This document shows, piece by piece, positions 32,101-43,300 of a DNA stretch of 64,000 nt. The DNA comes from Macrostomum hystrix (taxonomy: Eukaryota > Platyhelminthes > Macrostomidae): assembly GCA_950097015.1 (NCBI GenBank), contig CATNEN010000001.1, forward strand, positions 21,381,501-21,445,500, given 5' to 3'. Below the pieces are notes generated by a model. It was not told where the DNA came from and searched no databases. It saw nothing but the letters and a program-made list of their open reading frames with translations. Each line of letters opens with the position of its first letter. Within the stretch, counting starts at the first letter, position 1. The translations under genes were made by a program, and so were the position numbers.

Positions 32101-33495
32101 TGCGTGCGGAAGTCTTAGAAATAAAATTCCTCGAAGCAGCTCTTGAAGAATTGAGCTTCTCAGAAATTGCGAGAACAATGCCACCCCTACACCCCCAACG
32201 GCGCGCCACAATTCATTCCATTGTCTCATTGTTCGCTATAATTTTTTTCCATATAAGTCTCATTCAAATTTTAGATTACTGTTTCTAACACCTGAGCTAG
32301 CTCTTCAGTCTTCAGTCTCTTCTCAAACCTACTATCGATCTGATTACTAAATCAGAGGTGAAATTGTAGCTTGATTAAGTTCGATTCTTGCTTAGTTAAT
32401 CCCAGCTATTCTTTCTAACTTTTTCTAATCTAATTTTCTAACTCTGGTACGCTGAAAATGTGCTACACAGAAAAAGCTTCCATTTGGCAGAATTTCATGC
32501 TGGCAGAGATTTTTTATACTCAACAATCTTATATCGCTTGCGTGAGGGCCGCTTTTCCGGCCTAAAGCATTATTCATTCACTTCTGCAAGTCTTCACTCA
32601 TCACTCGCTGCCGCATGGGTTTCGGCTCTTACAAATCACTTTGCTGTAATTCTCTTCCGTCTAAAAGTACATTGCTAGCCAGCACAGACCACACATACTG
32701 ACACCCAGGATTCTTCTCGACACCCTCTTACCACTCACAGACACCCTGTTTGCTCACAGACACCCTGTCCTCCCGCACGGACACCCTGTCCTCACTCACA
32801 GATACCCTGTCCACCCATAGACACCCTGTCCACTCATAGACACCCTGTCCTCACTTAGAGTCACAGACACCCTGTCCTCACTCCCAGACACCCTGTCCTC
32901 ACTCACAGACACCCTGTCCTCACTCAGACACCCTGTCCTCACTCACAGACACCCTGTCCTCACTCAGACACCCTGTCCTCACTTAGAGTCACAGACACCC
33001 TGTCCTCACTCCCAGACACCCTGTCCTCACTCACAGACACCCTGTCCTCACTCAGACACCCTGTCCTCAATCACAGACACCCTATTCTCACTCACGGTCA
33101 CAGACACCCTGTCCTCACTCAGACACCCTGTCCTCACTTACAGTCACAGATACCCTGTCATCACTTACAGTCACAGATACCCTGTCATCACTTACAGTCA
33201 CAGATACCCTGTCATCACTCAGACACCCTGTCCTCAATCACAGACACCCTATTCTCACTCACAGTCACAGACACCCTGTCCTCACTCAGACACCCTGTCC
33301 TCACTCAGACACCCTGTCCTCACTCACAGACACCCTGTCCTCACTCACAGACACCCTGTCCTCACTCACAAATAGTCTGCCCCTGCCAGAGGCAATACCA
33401 GCGAAGGCTTGAGTGGAACTTGGCCAGCCGGTAGTCAAAATCAGCAGCAGCAGCAGCGGTGGCATTGACATGTTCTGTCGGCTGTTGATTAGCAA
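29187..33495 (-). CDS. secreted cysteine-rich protein with two CC-type domains (3 exons)
   Basis: Exons 33495-33370, 31865-31697 and 29467-29187 (stop TAG) join in phase to 191 residues. The N-terminus is a signal peptide: an MSMPPLLLLLILTTG core, likely cut after SSTQA. The first domain has C-x6-C-x5-CC-x4-C-x10-C (EKDGSLCYTQTACCENYSC and on), the spacing of an inhibitor cystine knot, with an extra Cys upstream. The second has C-x5-C-x4-CC-x10-C-x2-C (GCSVDAECPAGQCCNS), like the Cys-rich modules of Dickkopf or prokineticin proteins. So it is probably a secreted ligand, antagonist or peptide precursor; no family is assigned. Either of two Met codons (33495 or 33471) could start. Exon 2 may instead begin at a GAGCAG tandem acceptor (31775 or 31772) in the same phase, which would drop about 30 residues. 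Intron 1 is a minisatellite made of its own donor. Confidence 0.68.
29495..30190. repeat. composite (tctctac)n-derived minisatellite
   Basis: Nested repeats: tctctactctctactctctc plus ctgtc, with units of 14, 21 or 28 bp combined into longer blocks that recur (for example the block at 29700 recurs near 30010). It ends about 25 bases from the acceptor of exon 3 of the cysteine-rich gene. Confidence 0.93.
30825..31505. repeat. 24-bp minisatellite in intron 2 of the cysteine-rich gene
   Basis: About 28 copies of ctccctagagtagcgcctat plus ttag, with an a/c variant (tagatccc or tagctccc) and a gagcagcg variant distributed in a partly periodic order. Confidence 0.95.
32690..33372. repeat. 21-bp minisatellite of tandem 5' splice-site copies
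   Basis: About 30 copies of acaccctgtcctcactcaca, including shorter variants. On the gene's strand each full unit contains GTGAGTGAG, identical to the donor of exon 1, which abuts the array directly (TTT|GTGAGTGAG at 33369). Three full units next to the exon are open in frame as 7-residue VSEDRVS blocks. Confidence 0.93.
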
Positions 33496-34941
33496 ACTAA
33501 ATTTATTGGATTGATTTCGAAGAAAAATGGTTAAGTTTAACTGTGTCGTCTAATAAGGCAGGCGCCAGACTTCAAGATTTTGCTAGCTTTATATTACACT
33601 CTCAGGTTCTTGCCTTCTTTCATCGCAATGTTGCCCATTGCAGACTATAGGGAGCTGCATGAGGAGCCAATGAGCAGTCAGATCATGCATGGTTGTGCGT
33701 GAGTATGTGAGTTATGTGAGTCTCTGTAGTCATGTCACTGATGAGGCTAAACGTTTTTAGCCTGAGAGCTCATTGTCAAAAAGCCATTTTTGCAGTTGCA
33801 GTATCAGCAGCAACAGCAGCAACAGCCGATGGAAGATTTCATACCCGGCACAGCCAGCTTTACCTTTCCGAATCCCCTGGTCGGTTGTGGGATGCATTTA
33901 TCAATATATTTTATGGGGCCGCCCATTGCCCACCCGCTGTCATTAAACTATATTATTTGATCGCGAAAGTCCATTGTTTTTGCGGAGTTTTTATTTATTT
34001 ATTCCTGCCTGTCAAATCCAGCATTGGATCTGGGTAACTGAAGTAAAACTGTATTTAATTATTGCAAGTTTTTAAAGAAAACTCCTTTTTTATTTCATTC
34101 TAAACCCGATAAATATGAACTGTCAAAAACTCAGTTATCCTCGATGTCAACAAAAATTAGAAAAAATATTTTTTTCGCATCTATCAAAACTTAGACCAGC
34201 ACTGTACATCTGTATTAAAAATGGCAATGAATTTTCTCTACTTATTCAAAGGTCTATCGAATTTTAGAAACGAATCTGTGAAAATTATACAATTCGCGTT
34301 ACACACTACTACTTTAAACATTCACTTTAATTTATGCATAGAAGTCACACTGTGAAATATTCTGTGCTTAAATTTGAATTCAACGGTTTTGAAAATTTTG
34401 AAAAAATCGTTTTTTAAGTTTAGATATATATATATATTATATTCGTACCTATCCATATGGGCTTCAACTAAAATGTGGCCGACTGCTAATGCTGGTATGT
34501 GAATTGGGTTATTTCGATACATATCGGAAAATTTGCTTCTAACAATAACGTATTGACTAGGGTAGGTCTAGGTGCTGCGATTAAAGAATCCCTGTTAATC
34601 TTTGTTAGCATGGTTTTTTAAGGCCAAATACGAGCAATTAGTCGAAAAATCAATGCTCTATTTATGATCATCTTTCTTAAGTATAAGGTAATTTCCGCAC
34701 GTTCAATTACAAATGACGAAAATTATGATAACCATTTTTCGAGTATTAATAAATACATTATGTCTGTGTGTCTGTTATATTGGAGAAACCATCAACTCAT
34801 TTTTACTCTGATAACTACAGAATATCTGATAAATTCTCATAAATATCATAAATAATACAAAAGGAAATATAGCAAAATAACGAAAAGCGCTATTTATACT
34901 ACTTTTTGCTTTAAATATCACTTCTGACGCCTCAGCGAATG
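33496..34941. other. intergenic, upstream of the cysteine-rich gene and of 7SL
   Basis: AT-rich. It holds the promoter of the cysteine-rich gene (leftward) and of the 7SL gene (rightward). A CGATA-CA-TATCG motif occurs at 34512-34527. The open frame at 33732-34037 shows no recognisable protein feature. Confidence 0.4.
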
Positions 34942-35239
34942 GCCGGGCGCAGTGGCATGCGTCTGTAATCCTGCTACTTGGAGGCCGGGAAACGGAACGG
35001 CTTGAGGCTGGGAGTCCTGTCTTTCGTCGCTCTATGTTGATCAGGTGTCCACTCTAAGCCTGGCGTCAACATGGTAGCACCTTCGGAGGAGGGTGCGGCC
35101 AGGTTAGCCAAGGAGAGACGTACCGGCCCAGGGGGGAAACCCAGCAGGCAAAAGTCTCCGCGTCAAGCAGTAGAGGGATCGCACCCGTGAATAGGCGGCG
35201 AGAGATAGCCTAGCCAATACAGACGGACTGTAACCTTTT
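34942..35239 (+). ncRNA. 7SL: 7SL RNA (signal recognition particle RNA)
   Basis: About 298 nt matching metazoan 7SL from end to end. It starts gccgggcgcagtggc and has the Alu-domain segment taatcctgctacttggaggc. It continues with gatcaggtgtccactctaag and catcaacatggt-like ggcgtcaacatggtagcacc. The SRP54-binding helix 8 region reads accggcccagg, aaacccagcaggcaaaagtc, gcagtagagggatcgcaccc and gtgaatag. It ends in TTTT (35236-35239), a pol III terminator. All conserved loop motifs are present, so it looks functional. It scaffolds the SRP, which targets ribosomes making secreted and membrane proteins to the ER. A TGACG element 10-20 bases upstream (ttctgacgcctcagc) resembles the CRE/ATF-type element known upstream of 7SL genes. 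Confidence 0.95.
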
Positions 35240-37376
35240 GCGTTTTATCGATACGAATTAAATTTAGGAACCATTTGACAATTATTTACCATGTTACTAC
35301 AAACAAAGTATAATATTTGTACAATAATAATGAGTGGTATAGTCTGATGCTGAGACACTTTTTAATTAGATACATCTATCAATAAAATAAATTCCTTTTG
35401 CTAAAAACACGCAATTGTTAAGTCGATGTTGTGGCAAGTCGAGTTTCTGTGTGTTAATTTCACTACAGTTATATTTGTTGCAGAGATTATTGATATATTT
35501 TATCGTAGATCTTTATCTCTATGACTTTATAGCAAGATAACAATCAACCTGTCTAAATTAAACAGCAATCTGTTTCAATTACCTCAATAGAGGCCCATGG
35601 CATTTTAGAAATCGTCGTTTCAAAAAAAATGTGAATTCTTAGTTGCAATTCATAAGCATTTCTATTCGCTTTTACGTATCCGATATGTTTAGAAAAAAGT
35701 TTTTTTCATTATTTAAATCTATATATGAGCTAATAAGAATTGGGCCATATTAAAATCGGGCGGGGTGCCTTTCTTATTCTTGTTAATGAAAACTTAGATT
35801 ATTTTGCTACGAAATGTGAAATAACTAAAATAACTAAGAATTATCAACAAAATTTTGTCCCTAATACTACTTCCCTTCTACTCGAAGCAGTTTTTTGTTA
35901 GCAAAATATGTTCAGCACAAATAAAAATTACAATAAAAACTCGGACGAGAATATTTTTACTTTGTTGCAAAAAAACCGATCTACGCAGCTACAAAACTTC
36001 TACTTAATATGCGTGTCGGATTTTCATGCGCACATTGTCGCGCAAAAAGGTTATTGAAATGAAACTAGCTCGCCTAATTCGGTATATTTTGTGTCGGAAA
36101 AGTTCATGAAGAAAATCGGTAGAATCAAATAATAACAGTCTAAAATTGTGGCTCGAATGGGAAAGGAATCGAATGGGTGTCGGGGCGTTAAACACAGGAC
36201 ACAAAATAGGCAGAATCGATTCAGGATCTCTCTGTTTTTGTCTCTGGACATCGGATAAAGAAGGCGTTAAAATTAAACGCTGTCATTAGGAGGGCGGCTT
36301 ATCAGCAGTTGACATGAGTATGCTCGTGTGCAGAAATAGAACAAATGGTGAGTGTGACAAGTCTCTTAAGTAGCGAAATTGGAACAGTTAAATATATTTG
36401 AATATAAGCAATGAGGGGAATTTCTAACTTCTCATTCAATGCTAGAAACATCTATGAATTCAACGATTAAAATTAACCTTAGCAATCTAATAGTTTTCAT
36501 AAAAAATCTGAAGCAACGAAGAGAAGCGAACCACTGAGGCAGAGGAACAATAACAAGAAGGTTAGATTTGCCATTCTTGTAGTCAAACTGAACAGCGAAA
36601 CAACATCGAAAACAGAAATAAGTTCTGGACAGATTAAATCATACAAAACCTGATAAAATCCTGGGATTAAAAAAGCATGTTTGCGCATAAACAAAATACA
36701 GCAGCAGAAAGTACACAATGAAACTCGCAAGACGGTCGAGGGTTCGAGTCAGGAGAGGGACTGACAGCAATTATATACTAATGCAAATACTCAACAGTGA
36801 CAGTTGGAAATCAGCGGAAAAAATCCCTAAATATCTGAAATAATACCAGTATGAAGAGCTTAAGTTAGGCCTTCTTGTACGCAAACGTCTAGCCTAGTAG
36901 ATATATGAACACAGCTTTAGACAAGAAAAACGCTTATCAATATTACTATAAGTATGATGTAGGGGACATTCAGTGCAAAAAAACAAGAGCAAGCATTTAC
37001 CAACGAGTTGGCAAAGCGAGTCAGAAGTTCACAATAATCGCGCAAAATCTCTGGCATTAGTCATGTACTACGCGCATATCATGGATGTCCATGTGAGAGT
37101 TTGAAGAAACTGTATATACTTTTCCTGCACTAAAGTAGAAACAAAGACAAAAACATATGTGGGCAAGTTTCACATTTGACAGCTAACAGCAACAGATTTT
37201 TCAAGAAAGCGAAGATTCCATTGAGAAAATATTTTATACGCATAAATATTACAATCAATGGGCTCAGGGTCCGGCCGTGACTGGTCCCGATATGCAGCGA
37301 AAAAAGTTTTAACGAGTGCTTAATTAGCTGAAAAAGTTAGTGTAGACCCACTGAATTGATGACAACCTGGTTCTGG
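35240..37376. other. AT-rich intergenic region between 7SL and the 3' end of PDE8
   Basis: About 2.1 kb. The region next to 37377 should be the PDE8 3' UTR. Frames at 36.0-36.7 kb have no recognisable motif. No RNA gene or transposon was seen. Confidence 0.4.
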
Positions 37377-40300
37377 TCACGCGTTGCTGCTGTCCTCATC
37401 GTCAACTAATCGATTGTTGACCTCGGCGGCTGCGGCTGCAGCAGATGCGGCTTCGGCTTCCTCCTCGCTTTCAGCAGCTTCCCGCATGGCCTCCTCGGCG
37501 CGCTTATTCTCCTCGGCCAGCTGCTTCCAGTAGGCGTAGTTGTTGTTTAGATTATCCAACAGCTGGGGAACGTCGCAGAAGGCTGCGTGGAAGAGATTGG
37601 ATTTCATTTTGGGATTATATGACATTTGCAGCCCAGTGGTGGGATCTTTGGATTTCTGAAAGAGGTCGGGAGTTCGATCTTCAAACACTCACCGTGCCAT
37701 GCGCTGAACATCTCTCGCAAGAAGAAATCGATAAAGCTGGTCTGTGAGTGTGGCATGTTGCAGGTTGTCCTGTCGAACACTGGCATCACAATTGGAAGAC
37801 CCTTAGACTTCTCTTCGTCAGTCTGCAAAATATGAATTGTACATTATCAATTATTACTTTTTCGATACATATCGGCAAGTTCCGAAAATAGCTTTAGGTT
37901 TGGTCTTAAGAAAATATAATATCATAATGAATTTACTCCAATTTTACCATAATTCTCGGTTTTTTTAGTTTTTCTTAATCTATGAATATGAAACTAATTA
38001 AAAATGAGAAATCTAAAATCTAAAAAAACATGCTTGTGCCTACTCGCAGTATATTGACGATAAGTTATACGTAAATTAGACGACAGAAATATAGAAAATA
38101 GATTTCGCTTGCCTGTTGGAAGTATTCCTCGGATATGCGTTTTGCCCACTCTTTGCACAGCTTCAGCGATCGGCAAGGATTGCTCACGTCTGAGCACTTG
38201 ATTAGAACTCGCTTAATTAGGGTGCGATTCTCCGATTTGGTTAGCATCTCAAGAGCCTCCTCTTCGGTAATCCGCTCGGCGCCCTCCTCGCCCTCCTTGG
38301 CCACCAGCGGGGCGACAATCTGATTGGCGAACTTGCCGACGTGCTCAAAGTGTTTGGCCATCTCTGTTGCCAGCACAATGTCAATCATGCTCTGCCGCAG
38401 GGTCTTGTAGTCTTCGCGACTCATATTCTTGAAGATGTTGATGCGATCGTCGCGAGTGGTCAGTTGGAAGGCCAGAGAGACGTGGTGGCTCTCCAGCACC
38501 GTGCTGAAAAAAGGGAAATAGAAAATAGAAAACGAACAATAAATAGACTTCAATAGAGCTTTCGGATTTTCGATACATATCGGAAAAATCACTCATTTGA
38601 GATTTTATTTATTTTCGATACATATCGGTAAAACATTACTGATGCTCTTATTTTGTGATTGATGCATATTTTCTAAGCCTTCTCAAATTTAATGATTGTC
38701 TGCTGCAACTAGTTGGATAAATTATTGTCTAAACTCTTGCCATTGTCTTGTGTTTTTTCGATAAATATCGACTTAAAAGTTTAAAACTAGAATAAACTTA
38801 CATATCATTGTACAGAATGGCCAGTTTGTGCTGACTATTTATGAGGAATGGGTTAGTCCGTCCCGGATGATCAAGGTCGTGCACCAGGGCGCCTAGCAGT
38901 GAGGCGACTTCGTCCATCTCGTCAAAGATCGATTTTATTCGATCTCTTTCCAGGAAATAGGCCGAGCTCTGCATTACATCCGCGCCGTGCGTGGCATTGT
39001 GATAGCAATTATCGGCGTGATAATGATCCTGGATTACCTGCAGCCACTTCAGCATGGTGTCCTCGCTGCACTGCAGAAAATGGCAGACATTGAATCTTTG
39101 CAGGGTCTTCATTGCCAGGTAAACCATGGGCTTCTTCTCAGTCACTCGCTCCAACTCGATGATGTCGAAACTCCATTCGTCATCGCTGTCCAGGTAGGCC
39201 AGGAGTTCCTCAGGTATCTCGCTTAGAGACTGCATGTTGCTGGAGGAGTTCTCTGCAGAATTTAATTGGCGGGCGGCTGGTACTGCGAGGATGCCACTAA
39301 CTGGACCACTGTGCATATAGGACGAAATCAACTTTCTCTGAAGCAGTGAAAGTGCGCTTACAAATATTGTCAATCTATAGACTATTGTCACTCTAATCTA
39401 TAGACTATTGTCACTCTAATGTATAGACTTTTGTCACACTAATCTATAGAATATTGTCGCTCTAATCTGTGAGATATTGTCACAGTTATCTATATATTTA
39501 TTTAATCACATTTGTTTTTAACTTTTCTGTTTTCCTGCAAAACGTTGTTTCGGTGGCCAAAAAGCTAAATATCCTACTACTAGTAGCTGATCTCGAAGCA
39601 AAAGCTCTACGATCGCCGATTAAATTTAATTAGGAAAGCAAACAGAAAAAGTGACGCAAAATGAGCACTCATTTTAGAATACTATTAAGCTCAATTTTCA
39701 AGTATCCTAACCCAGAAATAAGTGTTCAATGCTTGTGCATATTTTAGGGCAAAATAGCTTGTTTTCGATACATATAGGACATTTTTGCTATCGGGAATTT
39801 CATCAAAGATAGGGTGAAATTATTTCTAATGTTTATTGCTTGACCAAGCAAGTTAAAGGGAGTTGCATGAAAAAATTTGTCTTCCTGGTATCTTCTCGCT
39901 AGTTTTGTAAAAATGCCATGTTACTACTAGTATGAAGTTAAAAGTAGTTTAATCGATCCCGAAATTTCTCTAGTTAAAAAGAGACCGATTATTATAGAAA
40001 ACTCATTTTCAATAGTGACTGTGGCCAAACAGGAGTACAACTAGGGCCACGATTATATAAAGCAACACTCAGCTCAATAAAAACACACTAAGACTGTACA
40101 AACAGACTTTACAGTAAGAAATTCTTTGCTGTTTAACTTTCTTTTTAGGTATATCAATATCAATGATATATCAATAATATCAATATCAATATCAACACTA
40201 TTTAAAAAGTTATAATTTATATATGAATCCATTATTCGCTGTGCAAAAATTTGATGTGACAGTTAAAACTACTAATTATTTATATTTTGTGACGAAAACT

Positions 40301-43300
40301 GATCTATTAAAAATTAGAATAATACTTCTATGCTTTATTTACTACTATTAGTATATAGTTGAACTAAATACAGCGTTGCTACGAGGGAGTGACAGTTTTT
40401 GACGTGATGTCCACTCCAAACCTAACAAACTAAAAGTACTTAACTGATTCACTAAATAGCTTACAATTAATTTGCATCTACGAAGTCGACTATAAGCATT
40501 TGATATCTAGAGATTTGGGATCATCAGAGATCTAGATTTGGTATCAGAGATCTAGATTTAGGATAAGAGATCTAGATTTGGGATCAGAGATCTCGATTTG
40601 GGATCATCAGAGATCTAGAGATTTGGGATCAGAGATCTAGATTTGGGATCAGAGATCTAGATTTGGGATCAGAGATCTCGATTTGGGATCATCAGAGATC
40701 TAGAGATTTGGGATCAGAGATCTAGAGATTTGGGATCAGAGATCTAGATTTGGGATCAGAGATCTAGATTTGGGATCAGAGATCTAGATTTGGGATCAGA
40801 GATCTAGAGATTTGGGATCAGAGATCTAGATTTGGGATCAGAGATCTAGATTTGGGATCAGAGATCTAGAGATTTGGGATCAGAGATCTAGATTTGGGAT
40901 CAGAGATCTAGATTTGGGATCAGAGATCTAGAGATTTAGGCTCAGAGATCTAGATTTGGGATCAGAGATCTAGAGATTTGGGATCAGAGATCTAGATTTG
41001 GGATCAGAGATCTAGATTTGGGATCAGAGATCTAGATTTGGGATCAGAGATCTAGAGATTTAGGCTCAGAGATCTAGATTTGGGATCAGAGATCTAGAGA
41101 TTTGGGATCAGAGATCTAGAGATTTGGGATCAGAGATCTAGAGATTTGGGATCAGAGATCTAGATTTGGGATCAGAGATCTAGATTTGGGATCAGAGATC
41201 TAGATTTGGGATCATCAGAGATCTAGAGATTTAGGATCAGAGATCTAGAGATTTGGGATCAGAGATCTAGAGATTTGGGATCAGAGATCTCGATTTGGGA
41301 TCAGAGATCTAGAGATTTAGGCTCAGAGATCTAGAGATTTGGGATCAGAGATCTAGATTTGGGATCAGAGATCTAGAGATTTAGGCTCAGAGATCTAGAG
41401 ATTTGGGATCAGAGATCTAGATTTGGGATTAGAGATCTAGATTTGGGATCAGAGATCTAGAGATTTAGGATCAGAGATCTAGAGATTTGGGATCAGAGAT
41501 CTAGAGATTTAGGATCAGAGATCTAGAGATTTAGGCTCAGAGATCTAGAGATTTGGGATCAGAGATCTAGATTTGGGATCAGAGATCTAGAGATTTAGGC
41601 TCAGAGATCTAGAGATTTGGGATCAGAGATCTAGATTTGGGATTAGAGATCTAGATTTGGGATCAGAGATCTAGAGATTTAGGATTAGAGATCTAGAGAT
41701 TTGGGATCAGAGATCTAGAGATTTAGGATCAGAGATCTAGAGATTTAGGATCAGAGATCTAGAGATTTGGGATCAGAGATCTAGAGATTTAGGATCAGAG
41801 ATCTAGAGATTTAGGATCAGAGATCTAGAGATTTGGGATCAGAGATCTAGATTTGGGATTAGAGATCTAGATTTGGGATCAGAGATCTAGAGATTTAGGA
41901 TCAGAGATCTAGATTTGGGATCAGAGATCTAAAGATTTAGGCTCAGAGATCTAGATTTGGGATCAGAGATCTAGATTTGGGATCAGAGATCTAAAGATTT
42001 GGGATCAGAGATCTAGATTTGGGATCAGAGATCTAAAGATTTAGGATCAGAGATCTAGATTTGGGATCAGAGATCTAGATTTGGGATCAGAGATCTAAAG
42101 ATTTAGGCTCAGAGATCTAGATTTGGGATCAGAGATCTAGATTTGGGATCAGAGATCTAGAGATTTGGGATCAGAGATCTAGATTTAGGATCAGAGATCT
42201 AGATTTGGGATCAGAGATCTAGATTTAGGATCAGAGATCTAGATTTGGGATCAGAGATCTAGATTTGGGATCAGAGATCTAGATTTGGGATCAGAGATCT
42301 AGAGATTTGGGATCAGAGATCTCGATTTGGGATCAGAGATCTAGAGATTTAGGCTCAGAGATCTAGAGATTTGGGATCAGAGATCTAGATTTGGGATCAG
42401 AGATCTAGAGATTTAGGCTCAGAGATCTAGAGATTTGGGATCAGAGATCTAGATTTGGGATTAGAGATCTAGATTTGGGATCAGAGATCTAGAGATTTAG
42501 GATCAGAGATCTAGATTTGGGATCAGAGATCTAAAGATTTGGGCTCAGAGATCTAGATTTGGGATCAGAGATCTAGAGATTTGGGATCAGAGATCTAGAT
42601 TTAGGATCAGAGATCTAGATTTGGGATCAGAGATCTAGAGATTTGGGATCAGAGATCTAGATTTGGGATCAATTATCCTAAAATTGATTAAACACAAATA
42701 CAGAGTACAAAATAAAGCATTAGATGACAAGCGGTTAATTGCAGCAGACAGCACAGCACACACGGAACTGCTAGAGGGTTAACAGGTGATGGCAGGGAAT
42801 AGGTGTCACAGCAAAACTGCAGCTTTTATGTCTGACATTTGTTAAATAGTTACAATTAGTTTGATCGAGTGAATTTAAACAATGCTTTGATAATTTAGCA
42901 TTTGATTGATGAAACAGTTACAAATGAAGAAAGCTACCTAACAGCTGGTTAATGTGCTCAGACAGAATCTCAGATGGCCTCTGGTGCATTCCTGCAATTA
43001 AAATTATTAGCATGGCACAGCTCTAGAACACGGACGAAGGCTGGCTTCTCGCTAAGAAATTTCAATAATACGAGCGTAAACAGAATACTGCAGATAGCAA
43101 TAATATCAGGCTGGTTTCTGTAGAATGAAAATAGGATCAATAAAGTACAAACTGTGTTCAGACGTTTAGACAAAACAAACTCACGCCAGACACTCAACTG
43201 AATAAACTAAGCCTCACGTTTGGGAGCAGGCTGTGTACAACTGACCAGTCCATGGACACAACCACCGACCCACACTCCTACCCAAGCTAAGCAGTCCATG

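Noticed and set aside
33732-34037. 101-codon plus-strand frame upstream of the cysteine-rich gene
   Set aside because: No recognisable domain, no splice partners found, biased composition; likely chance.
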